Source: Caribbeanibacter sp964518305
Lineage (GTDB): Bacteria > Gemmatimonadota > Gemmatimonadetes > Palauibacterales > Palauibacteraceae
Direction of reading: 5' to 3'
Assembly: GCA_964518305.1 (NCBI GenBank)
Contig: CAZFDK010000030.1
Location: 1-29,891 of the forward strand
DNA: 29,891 bases
Positions 1 to 7,938 of this stretch are shown one piece after another. The translations under genes and the position numbers were made by a program. Numbering within the stretch: position 1 is the stretch's first letter; every line of letters starts with the position of its first letter. Below the pieces are notes generated by a model that was not told the origin of the DNA, ran no database searches, and worked only from the letters and a program-made list of their open reading frames with translations.

Positions 1-44
1 GCGACGGCCGGGGCCGCCGCCCGGTAGCTGCTCGAGCGCTTCAT
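1..44 (-). CDS. 5' end of a probable secreted-protein gene downstream of ftsK (partial)
   Basis: An ATG (42-44) overlaps the ftsK TGA as ATGA and is preceded by a GGAGGGAG ribosome-binding sequence. The 14 complete codons inside the window read MKRSSSYRAAAPAV, a basic N-terminus turning into Ala/Pro, like the beginning of a signal peptide. The rest of the gene lies outside the window. In many diderms ftsK is followed by lolA, the periplasmic lipoprotein carrier, which would fit, but that identity is a guess from gene order only. The start call rests on the overlap and the ribosome-binding sequence. Confidence 0.5.
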   Translation of the reverse strand, partial: MKRSSSYRAAAPAV

Positions 45-2359
45 TGAGCTCCCTCCTCCAGGTTCTCCTCGATCACGTCGTCCAGCTCGTCCACCGCGTC
101 CACCATCACCTCACGGGCCTGAGACCCCCGGGACGGACCGACGATCCCGGCGTGGTGCAGCTGGTCGATGATTCGCGCGGCGCGGCCGTACCCGATCTGG
201 AGGCGCCGCTGCAGGAGGCTGGTGGAGCCGGAGTCGTGGTTCACCACGATCTCCGCCGCCTGCCGAAAGAGCTCGTCCCGGTCCTCCAGCACCTCCTCGA
301 CCACGTCCACCCGGGCCTCCTCGGCCTCCTTCTCCTCCACCATGTCGAGGATGTCGGGCTCGCCCGGGGCGGCCGCTCCGGCGTCCCGGTCCGCTCGCAT
401 CTTCTTCTGATACCACGACACCAGCCGTTCGGTGTCATCGCTGGTGAGGAAAGAGCCCTGGATCCGCTGCGGGTCGGACTCCCCGGGTGGGAGGAAGAGC
501 ATGTCTCCGTTGCCCAGGAGGCTCTCGGCGCCGTTCTGGTCGAGGATCGTCCGGCTGTCCGTCTTCGAGGCGACGCGGAACGCGATCCGGCTCGGGAAAT
601 TCGCCTTGATCAGGCCGGTGATCACGTTCACCGACGGCCGCTGCGTGGCGATAATCAGATGGATACCCACGGCCCGGGCCTTCTGCGCGAGCATGGCCAG
701 CGGCGACTCCACCTGCGACTGGACGGTCATGATCAGGTCGGCCAGCTCATCGATGACGAGCACGACGTACGGCAGCTCGCCCTGCTCGTATTCCTCCCCG
801 TCGGGCCCGCGTACGGGGCGGTCCGACTTCACCCGCTGGTTGAACTCGTCCAGATTCCGCGCCGCGTTGGCCGACAGCAGCGAGTACCGGCGGTTCATCT
901 CCAACTTCGCCCACTTGAGGACATCGGCCGCCTCCTCGTTGTCCGTCACCACCGGGTGCCGAAGGTGTGGCAGGTCCTCGTAGACCGAGAGCTCCACCAT
1001 CTTGGGATCGATCATCAGCAGCCGGAGCTGCTTCGGCGTGAACCGGTAGAGGAGACCGGTGATCAGGGAGTTGATGCACACGGACTTTCCGGTCCCGGTG
1101 GCCCCGGCGATCAGGAGATGGGGCATCCGGGTCAGGTCGGCCGTGTACGGCTTGCCGGCCAGGTCCCGCCCCAGGGCCAGGGGCAGGGTGGCGTGGGACT
1201 GCGTCCATGCGTCCGACTCCAGCACCTCGCGCAGGTAGACCACGTCCGGCTCCGGGTTCGGCACCTCCACGCCCACCGCCCCCTTTCCCGGGATGGGGGC
1301 GACGATCCGCACGGACGGCGCCTTCAGGGCCAGGGCCAGGTCGTCCGCCAGCGAGGAGATCTGGCCCACTTTGACGCCCGGAGCCGGCTTCACCTCGAAC
1401 TGCGTCACCACCGGCCCGGTGGTCCACCCGGAGATCTCTCCCTCGACGCCGAAGGTCTCCAGCTTGTCGATCAGGAGCGAGCCGAGCTCCCGGAGCTCCG
1501 TGTCCGAGAGACCCATGCCGGTGCGCCTCGGCTCGGTCAGGAGGTCCAGGGGCGGAAGCTCCGTCTGGGTCAGGTCGCCGGGATCCGCCAGCGATCCCGC
1601 CGTCGCGTCGTCCCCGTCGGCCACGGGGCCCGTGGGCTCCTCCTGCCCCCCGTCCGCGTCACCGAAAGGCATCCCGCCCCCCTCGGCGTCCTCCGGTTCC
1701 GACTCCTCGTCGTCGTCCCCGCCGAAGCGCTGCCACGGCGATCCCGCCTCGGCGTCGGTGCCCTCGCCGGCTCCGGCGGCGGCCGCGCTCCCTCCGTCCC
1801 CCCCGTCCCCTGCGAACATCTCGCGCAGCTCCCGCAGCGCACGGGAGCCGACCCCGGACGCCGCCCGGCTCGCCCGCTCCACGCCCCGGGCCGGCGACCA
1901 GCCGACGGTGAGCACCAGCAGGACGAGGAGCACCGCCCCGGCGATGATCAGGGCCCCGGCCGTGCCGAAGTACGTCGTCAGCACCGCCCCCACGCTCCGC
2001 CCCGCCCATCCCGCGGCCTCGGTCGGTCCCGCGTCGGCGGCCCGGCGCGCGATCCATACCACCGCCGGGACGAGAAAGGCCGCCACCGTGCCCAGGAGCG
2101 ACCACCGCACGGCCGTGCGGTCGGACGCCATGCCGAAGCAATGGACTCCCCATGCGACGGGAGCCGCCAGCAGGAACGCGGCACCGAGCCCGAACGATCG
2201 AGTGAGCCACCGGTCGAGGAAGGCGCCGGCGGGCCCGACCAGGTTGCCGTCGCCAGCGGCGGCCGGTCCGGAGGAGAAGACGGCCAGGAGGAGCAGCACC
2301 GTCAGGGCGAACAGGCCGATCCCGAGCGCCTCCCGGCGTCGCTCCTCGTCCGCGGTCAC
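41..2359 (-). CDS. ftsK: DNA translocase FtsK/SpoIIIE
   Basis: Membrane-anchored, ATP-driven DNA pump that clears chromosome termini from the division septum and helps dimer resolution. About four hydrophobic segments lie within residues 12-153. An acidic Gly/Asp/Glu-rich linker (about 180-265) follows, then the motor, with Walker A GATGTGKS at 419-426 and Walker B VVLVIDE at 532-538. A C-terminal winged-helix gamma domain (about 700-765) would read the polar guide sequences. I chose the GTG at 2357-2359, giving 772 residues. It has a GGAGGAGG sequence 9-10 bases upstream and sits 22 bases after the accC stop. The longer ATG at 2431 would run 50 bases into accC and add an Arg/Ser/Gly tail unlike the family. 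Family membership is certain and the start is likely. The gene ends in an ATGA overlap with the next gene. Confidence 0.95.
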   Translation of the reverse strand: MTADEERRREALGIGLFALTVLLLLAVFSSGPAAAGDGNLVGPAGAFLDRWLTRSFGLGAAFLLAAPVAWGVHCFGMASDRTAVRWSLLGTVAAFLVPAVVWIARRAADAGPTEAAGWAGRSVGAVLTTYFGTAGALIIAGAVLLVLLVLTVGWSPARGVERASRAASGVGSRALRELREMFAGDGGDGGSAAAAGAGEGTDAEAGSPWQRFGGDDDEESEPEDAEGGGMPFGDADGGQEEPTGPVADGDDATAGSLADPGDLTQTELPPLDLLTEPRRTGMGLSDTELRELGSLLIDKLETFGVEGEISGWTTGPVVTQFEVKPAPGVKVGQISSLADDLALALKAPSVRIVAPIPGKGAVGVEVPNPEPDVVYLREVLESDAWTQSHATLPLALGRDLAGKPYTADLTRMPHLLIAGATGTGKSVCINSLITGLLYRFTPKQLRLLMIDPKMVELSVYEDLPHLRHPVVTDNEEAADVLKWAKLEMNRRYSLLSANAARNLDEFNQRVKSDRPVRGPDGEEYEQGELPYVVLVIDELADLIMTVQSQVESPLAMLAQKARAVGIHLIIATQRPSVNVITGLIKANFPSRIAFRVASKTDSRTILDQNGAESLLGNGDMLFLPPGESDPQRIQGSFLTSDDTERLVSWYQKKMRADRDAGAAAPGEPDILDMVEEKEAEEARVDVVEEVLEDRDELFRQAAEIVVNHDSGSTSLLQRRLQIGYGRAARIIDQLHHAGIVGPSRGSQAREVMVDAVDELDDVIEENLEEGAQ

Positions 2360-2381
2360 CGTCCCTCCACCTCCTCCGGGG

Positions 2382-3725
<1,344 letters not shown>

Positions 3726-3737
3726 GGCTCCGCGGCG

Positions 3738-4238
3738 CTACGCGTCCGTGTCGATCCGGAAGAGTACGTCGCCGTACTCCACCGGCTCGGCGTTCTCGGC
3801 GCAGATCTCCTCGACGACCCCGCTGACGACCTCTTCGACGCGGTCGCCGACCTCCACGTACGCCGGTGCGTCCGGGGCCGGGGCCCGGTAGAAGGTCCCG
3901 ACCATGGGGGACGTGACCTCGTGGAGATCCGACTCCGTCCCGGAAGCCGCCTCCTGCTCGGCGGGCTCCTCCGGCGCCTCGACGGCGGCGCCCTCGCCGG
4001 CCGGTGGCGCGCCGGAGGGACGGGATGCGCCGCCCGGTGGAGTGGGTGCGGCCCCGGTCCCGCCGGCAGCCCCGGCCGCGGGCGGTGGAGCGGCGGGAGC
4101 GGCCCCGCCCCCTCGGGAGACCTGCGGGGGCGACTTGGAGATGCGGACCTTCGTCGCGAACCGGGACACCTCGAGGGTGTCGACGTCCGACTCGTCGACG
4201 ATGCGAATGAGCCGCTGGATCCAGTCGAGATCGAACAT
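3738..4238 (-). CDS. accB: Biotin carboxyl carrier protein (AccB) lacking the biotin-attachment hairpin
   Basis: The 166 residues have the AccB architecture: N-terminal segment MFDLDWIQRLIRIVDESD, an Ala/Pro/Gly linker (about 42-100) and a C-terminal biotinyl domain starting TSPMVGTFYRAPAPDAP (about 109-125). The family then continues EVGxxV, about 22 residues containing EAMKM with the biotinylated lysine, and SGxVxxI. Here EVGDRV (129-134) is followed by only EEVV before SGVVEEI (139-145), and the fold then resumes normally to EPVEYGDVLFRI. About 18 residues, including the Ala-Met-Lys motif, are absent with no frameshift. As encoded, the protein cannot be biotinylated at the normal site. The start is the ATG overlapping the efp stop as TGATG. 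An assembly error, a strain-level deletion or genuine divergence are all possible; see findings. Confidence 0.9.
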   Translation of the reverse strand: MFDLDWIQRLIRIVDESDVDTLEVSRFATKVRISKSPPQVSRGGGAAPAAPPPAAGAAGGTGAAPTPPGGASRPSGAPPAGEGAAVEAPEEPAEQEAASGTESDLHEVTSPMVGTFYRAPAPDAPAYVEVGDRVEEVVSGVVEEICAENAEPVEYGDVLFRIDTDA

Positions 4239-4804
4239 CACGAAGAGACCCGCTCCAGGTACTTGTCTTCCTCCCGATCCACCTTGATCACGTCTCCCTC
4301 CTCGATGAACAGCGGCACCTGAATCTCCGCGCCCGAGGCCAGAGTGGCCGGCTTCGAGCCGCCCTGGGCCGTGTCCCCCTTCACTCCGGGCCGGGTGTCG
4401 GTGACCTCGATCTCCACGAAGCGCGGGACGTCGACGGCCAGGATCGAGCCGTCCCGGGTGAGCGCCTCGCACTCCGTGTTCTCCGTGAGATATGCGATCT
4501 GGTCGTCGCCGATCTTCTCCCGGGAGACCGGAATCATCTCGTAGGTCTCGGAGTCCATGAAGTAGTAGACGTCGCCCTCGGAGTAGCTGTACTGGACGTC
4601 GCGTCGGATCAGCGTGACCTCGTTCACGCCCTCGCCGGACCGGAAGCGCTTCCGGACGGTGCCGCCCGAGTCCAGGTTCTTCAGCTCCGTCTTGATGTAC
4701 GCAGGCCCCTTCCCGGGGTGTACCTTCTGGTAATCGACGATCTGGTACAGCTCGTCGTCGATCTCCAGGACCATTCCGCTTCGAAAGTCCGTCGTGTCAG
4801 CCAT
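4238..4804 (-). CDS. efp: Translation elongation factor P
   Basis: Binds between the ribosomal P and E sites and relieves stalling at proline runs. The 188 residues have the normal three-barrel length. The N-terminus MADTTDFRSGMVLEI matches the family start. The loop that reaches the peptidyl-transferase centre reads HPGKGPAYIK, with Lys32 at the tip, so this is a lysine-type and not an arginine-type EF-P. No modification enzyme (epmA, epmB, earP) is in the window. The ATG at 4802-4804 was chosen by homology; the open frame continues upstream to 4906 in unrelated sequence. The Shine-Dalgarno is poor. It heads the efp-accB-accC-ftsK run, and several polyproline proteins nearby (the accB linker, the TonB/TolA-like protein) are plausible clients. 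Confidence 0.97.
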   Translation of the reverse strand: MADTTDFRSGMVLEIDDELYQIVDYQKVHPGKGPAYIKTELKNLDSGGTVRKRFRSGEGVNEVTLIRRDVQYSYSEGDVYYFMDSETYEMIPVSREKIGDDQIAYLTENTECEALTRDGSILAVDVPRFVEIEVTDTRPGVKGDTAQGGSKPATLASGAEIQVPLFIEEGDVIKVDREEDKYLERVSS

Positions 4805-4851
4805 GTCCGAGGTCGTCGGGTCGCTGGAGTGAGCGTCGCTCTCGGCGCGGC

Positions 4852-4881
4852 AAGTTACGGTTGACGTCGAGGTTTTGCGAA
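4852..4881 (-). promoter_or_regulatory. Candidate sigma70-type promoter for efp-accB-accC
   Basis: Minus strand TTCGCA (4876-4881), an 18-bp spacer, then TAACTT (4852-4857), about 48 bases before the efp ATG. The hexamers are imperfect. The spacer and the distance to the start codon match the much better promoter before the TPR gene at 7629-7658, and the region is AT-richer than its surroundings. Confidence 0.4.
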
Positions 4882-4927
4882 CGCCGCCCCACTGCCGCGC
4901 AAACACGCTGCCGTCGCCGGCCCGTCA

Positions 4928-4946
4928 CGTCCACCCCACGTGGACG
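4928..4946 (-). terminator. Short hairpin after the Xaa-Pro peptidase gene
   Basis: CGTCCAC (4928-4934) and GTGGACG (4940-4946) are exact reverse complements around a 5-base loop, lying about 30 bases beyond the peptidase stop. There is no T-run after it on the minus strand, so a classical intrinsic terminator is not shown. It could be a transcript-end stabiliser or chance. Confidence 0.3.
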
Positions 4947-4974
4947 ACACCTGTGCGGAGCTCCCGGCGAGGCG

Positions 4975-6033
4975 TCATAGCTCGCGAAGCTCGCGAGGGA
5001 ACCCCGTGAGCACCTCGGCTCCGCCGGCTCGGACCACGACGTCGTCCTCGATCCGGACGCCGCCGCGACCCTCCAGATACGCCCCGGGCTCCACGGTGAT
5101 GACGTGGCCCTCCTGCAGCCGGTCGTCCGAGCGTCGCGAGACGGCCGGCCCCTCGTGCACCTCGAGCCCGATGCCGTGGCCGGCGCTGTGGCCGAAGTGA
5201 TCCGCCAGGCCGTCCGCCTCCAGCGCCTCCCGCGCGGCAGCGTCCACCGCCGCGGCCTCGACGCCGGGCTCGACGCGGTCCAGTGCCGCCCGCTGTGCGC
5301 GGAGCACGGAGCGATGCAGCGAGCGCTGCCACTCTTCGGGAGGTCCCAGGCAGAAGACCCGGGTCATGTCGGAGCAGTAGCCCTCGGCGCGGGCTCCGAA
5401 GTCCACCAGCAGGAGGTCGCCCTCCCCGAGCGTTCGCCGGGACGGCCTGGCGTGGGGGAGCGCGCTCCGGGGCCCGCCGGCGACGATGGTGTCGAAGGCC
5501 ACCCCCTCGGAGCCAGCGAGCCGGAGCCGGTAGTCCAGCTCCGCCGCCAGCTCCGTCTCGGTGGCCCCCTCCGCGACTTCCTCCAGGAAGGTCTCCAGCA
5601 CCCGGTCCCCGAGCCGGGCCGCGCGCCTGATCCGCTCCACCTCGTCGTCGCTCTTCCGGGCCCTCAGATCTTCCACCAGTCCGGAGACGCCGGACCAGCG
5701 GGCGTCCGGGGCGGCCTCCTCCAGGCGCTCCCGGTCCCGGACGGTCATCCGGTCGCTCTCGAACCCCACGGCTCTGCTGTCGCCCGGAGCGCTGTCGCCG
5801 ATCACGCTCGGGAGCCGGGCCGCCACCTCCTCGCGCCAGCCGTCCCCGTGGATCCAGACCGGCAGGCCGTCCGGGACCTCCTCCGAGGCCTGCTCGCGGT
5901 AGCGGAAGTCCGTGACCAGACCCGCACCGTCCGTCCCCACGAGAAGGAAGCCGGAGCTTCCGGTGAAGCCCGTCAGATATCGCACGTTGGCGGGATGGAC
6001 CGAGAGGAAGGCGGCCAGGCCCCTCTCCGCCAT
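4975..6033 (-). CDS. Xaa-Pro aminopeptidase / M24 metallopeptidase
   Basis: Cytoplasmic dimetal peptidase of the creatinase (M24B) fold that removes N-terminal residues before proline or splits Xaa-Pro dipeptides. The N-terminal creatinase-like domain (to about 115) has the PANVRYLTGFTG motif. The catalytic domain shows the ligand series: Asp in LLVDFGA, Asp in YCSDMTRVF, His in GHGIGLEVHEGP, Glu in VEPGAY and Glu in GGVRIEDD. The 352 residues are typical of the PapA/YqhT type. The start is uncertain. The ATG at 6031-6033 is the first AUG but its GGGAGG lies only 2 bases away, and recognisable in-frame sequence (LQRLREAMAERGL) extends upstream without an ATG or GTG. It follows aroQ by 44 bases. 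The aroQ-peptidase-efp-acc order is conserved in many bacteria. Confidence 0.93.
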   Translation of the reverse strand: MAERGLAAFLSVHPANVRYLTGFTGSSGFLLVGTDGAGLVTDFRYREQASEEVPDGLPVWIHGDGWREEVAARLPSVIGDSAPGDSRAVGFESDRMTVRDRERLEEAAPDARWSGVSGLVEDLRARKSDDEVERIRRAARLGDRVLETFLEEVAEGATETELAAELDYRLRLAGSEGVAFDTIVAGGPRSALPHARPSRRTLGEGDLLLVDFGARAEGYCSDMTRVFCLGPPEEWQRSLHRSVLRAQRAALDRVEPGVEAAAVDAAAREALEADGLADHFGHSAGHGIGLEVHEGPAVSRRSDDRLQEGHVITVEPGAYLEGRGGVRIEDDVVVRAGGAEVLTGFPRELREL

Positions 6034-6077
6034 GGCCTCCCGAAGGCGCTGCAGGGGGTCGCCGGCGACCGTCTGCC

Positions 6078-6542
6078 TCAGGACGCGTCCCCGTGGAGAC
6101 GGCTCAGGAGGCCCTCCAGGCCGAGGACGTAGCTGTCACCGCGGAATCCGCTCACCAGGCCGGCGGCCCGGTCCGCCAGGAGCGACGTGTCCCGGAAGTC
6201 CTCCCTGCCCCGGACGTTGGAGAGGTGCACCTCGACGAAGGGGCGCTCCGACGCGACCAGGGCGTCCCGCAGAGCGACGCTCGTATGGGTGAGGCCCCCG
6301 GCGTTCACCACCCAGCCGTCCACCTCCGAGCGACGCTCGTGGATCCAGTCCACCAGCTCACCCTCGTGGTTCGACTGGTAGAAGACGAGCTCGACATTCC
6401 GATCTTCCGCCCGGCGGCGCATCCTCTCCTCGATCTCCCCGAGGGTCTCGGCGCCATAGTGCTCCGGCTTCCGCTCGCCGACCAGGTTCAGGTTCGGGCC
6501 GTGCAGGATGCCGACACGGCGAGCGGGCTCCGCCTCCCTCAT
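6078..6542 (-). CDS. aroQ: Type II 3-dehydroquinate dehydratase
   Basis: Converts 3-dehydroquinate to 3-dehydroshikimate in the shikimate pathway; forms dodecamers in the cytoplasm. The 154 residues carry every family block: GPNLNLVGERKPEHYG (about 15-30, including the catalytic Arg and Tyr), QSNHEGELVDWIH, THTSVALRDAL with the catalytic-side His, and EVHLSNVRGREDFR. The usual NPGA before THTS reads NAGG here, a mild substitution that leaves the catalytic residues in place. The ATG overlaps the upstream TPR gene stop (ATGA), so translation is probably coupled, although the two products have no obvious functional link. Confidence 0.97.
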   Translation of the reverse strand: MREAEPARRVGILHGPNLNLVGERKPEHYGAETLGEIEERMRRRAEDRNVELVFYQSNHEGELVDWIHERRSEVDGWVVNAGGLTHTSVALRDALVASERPFVEVHLSNVRGREDFRDTSLLADRAAGLVSGFRGDSYVLGLEGLLSRLHGDAS

Positions 6543-7582
6543 CCCGTGGCCTCGCCGCTGGCTCCGGGCGGGCCGTTCGGCGACACCGTCTCGGCCGTGG
6601 AGTCCCCCGGGCGCTCCCCGCCGTCGGGGTCGATGGGCTCGGCCTCCCCGCGAAGGAGCGCCCGGAAGTGCTCGGCGGCGGAGATTTCCCGCTCCCGCGC
6701 GCGACCAGCACGCGCCTCGGCCGCGTCGGACGCGGTTTCGTCCGGCCGCGGCACGTCCCGGGGGGGCGCTGGATCTTCGCGTGCCTCTTCTTCGCGTACC
6801 TCTTCCCCTCCCTCTTCCGGCTCGCGGCCGGAGGCGCGCCGCGTCATCTCCTCCAGTCGGCGCTGCAGCTCCCGGTCGTCCGGGCGGCGATCCAGTAGTC
6901 GCCGGTAGACGTCGGCGGCCCTCTCGTGGAGGCCCTGCTGGGCGTAGAGGTGCGCCATGGTCTCCGTGGCGACGTCCGAGTCCTCGGAGTCTCCTGGTGG
7001 GGCGGCGTCAGCTTCGGCGGGCTCTTCCGTCGACGACCACCACTGCTCATCGGCCATGGCGGCGATCTCGCTCGCCAGCCCCGACTCGCCCGGCAGTTCC
7101 GTCGAGGCCACGTCCTCGACGGGGCCGGGGGGCGCCTGGTCCTCCCCGTCATCTTCCTCGTTCCGCGGCTCGCGCGCCCGAGCCGCGGCCTCCTCGGGAT
7201 CGAAGCTCGTGAAGGGGTCCGCCTGCTCCAGCCGCTCGGTCCACCGGTGGGCCCGGTCCATCTCGCCCCGTTCCGCCGCCAGCTCGGCCAGCGATCGGAG
7301 TGCCACGAGGTTGCCGGCGTCGAGTTCGAGGACCCGGCGGAAGCACGCCGCGGCTTCCTCTGTACGACCCGCCTCGCGAAGGGTCCGTCCCTGGATCAGG
7401 TGTCCGGTGGTGTAGTCGGGGTGTCGCTTCACGCCCTCCCTGAGGAGCTCCAGTGAGCGCTCCAGCCGTCCGCACCGGCGGTAGGCGTCCGCCAGGCGGG
7501 CGAAGACGAGGCCCTCCGGATTCACGGAGTAGTGCCGCTCCAGCCTGCGGACCTCTTCCTCCGGTGTGGAATCAGCCGCCAT
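6539..7582 (-). CDS. Tetratricopeptide-repeat protein, function unknown
   Basis: 347 residues with no signal peptide or membrane segment, so cytoplasmic. Two to three TPR units lie in residues about 20-120 (for example LADAYRRCGRLERSLELLREG and EEAAACFRRVLELDAGN). One more lies near 210-250 (MAHLYAQQGLHERAADVYRR). Between and after them are long acidic, Ser/Glu/Asp/Pro-rich stretches that look disordered. TPRs mediate protein contacts; no catalytic domain is visible and no partner can be named. It is the first gene after a strong promoter-like sequence and overlaps aroQ. ATG 7580-7582 follows about 40 bases of leader from the predicted start of transcription, without a clear Shine-Dalgarno. 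Confidence 0.85.
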   Translation of the reverse strand: MAADSTPEEEVRRLERHYSVNPEGLVFARLADAYRRCGRLERSLELLREGVKRHPDYTTGHLIQGRTLREAGRTEEAAACFRRVLELDAGNLVALRSLAELAAERGEMDRAHRWTERLEQADPFTSFDPEEAAARAREPRNEEDDGEDQAPPGPVEDVASTELPGESGLASEIAAMADEQWWSSTEEPAEADAAPPGDSEDSDVATETMAHLYAQQGLHERAADVYRRLLDRRPDDRELQRRLEEMTRRASGREPEEGGEEVREEEAREDPAPPRDVPRPDETASDAAEARAGRAREREISAAEHFRALLRGEAEPIDPDGGERPGDSTAETVSPNGPPGASGEATG

Positions 7583-7628
7583 CAGGGCCGTGGAGATCGG
7601 GTGTAGGAGTGGACGGGTTCGGCAGCGA

Positions 7629-7658
7629 AAGATAGCCCGGAGCGATTCGGGGTGTCAA
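7629..7658 (-). promoter_or_regulatory. Sigma70-type promoter for the TPR-aroQ-peptidase run
   Basis: Minus strand has a perfect TTGACA (7653-7658), an 18-bp spacer and TATCTT (7629-7634), placing the transcript start near 7622, about 40 bases before the TPR ATG. It is the clearest promoter in the window, and the one before the polyprenyl synthase gene has the same layout. Confidence 0.7.
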
Positions 7659-7728
7659 CGAGTTCCGGGGGGGGCGCCTCCGCGGCCCGGGGCGCCTCCC
7701 GTCCGGCGTTTCCCGCCTTCCGGCCCGG

Positions 7729-7757
7729 TTGCTGCGCCGGATCACAACGGGTAGCAT
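7729..7757 (+). promoter_or_regulatory. Weak candidate promoter for the foldase gene
   Basis: TTGCTG (7729-7734), a 17-bp spacer and TAGCAT (7752-7757) on the plus strand. This would leave a leader of about 175 bases before ATG 7939. Only three and four positions respectively match consensus; no better pair was seen upstream of the gene. Confidence 0.3.
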
Positions 7758-7938
7758 GCACGCGTTCCCGGGGCTGCGGCGAGACCTCCGCGGGCTCGAG
7801 ACCGACGCTCCCCGGCGTACCCTCCCGGCACTCGCGGACGGCCGGGCTGTAGAGGGCAACGTGAACGTCGCGAGCGGCCCCGCTGCGGCCGCGACCCACT
7901 GTACTGTTCCGAACTCACGAGCGGGAGTCGAGCGCCCC

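Larger units (their letters stand above)
7583..7938. other. Divergent intergenic region
   Basis: 356 bases between the minus-strand TPR gene and the plus-strand foldase gene. It holds a good minus-strand promoter (7629-7658) and a weaker plus-strand candidate (7729-7757). Open frames crossing it are GC-rich shadows without family resemblance or ribosome-binding sites. I see no RNA gene, repeat or intrinsic terminator in it. Confidence 0.7.

Noticed and set aside
4928..4946. Intrinsic terminator after the peptidase gene
   Set aside because: The hairpin is real but has no following T-run, so it is kept only as a low-confidence feature.
7583..7899. Possible small genes in the divergent intergenic region
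   Set aside because: No ribosome-binding site, no family resemblance, and two promoters lie within them.
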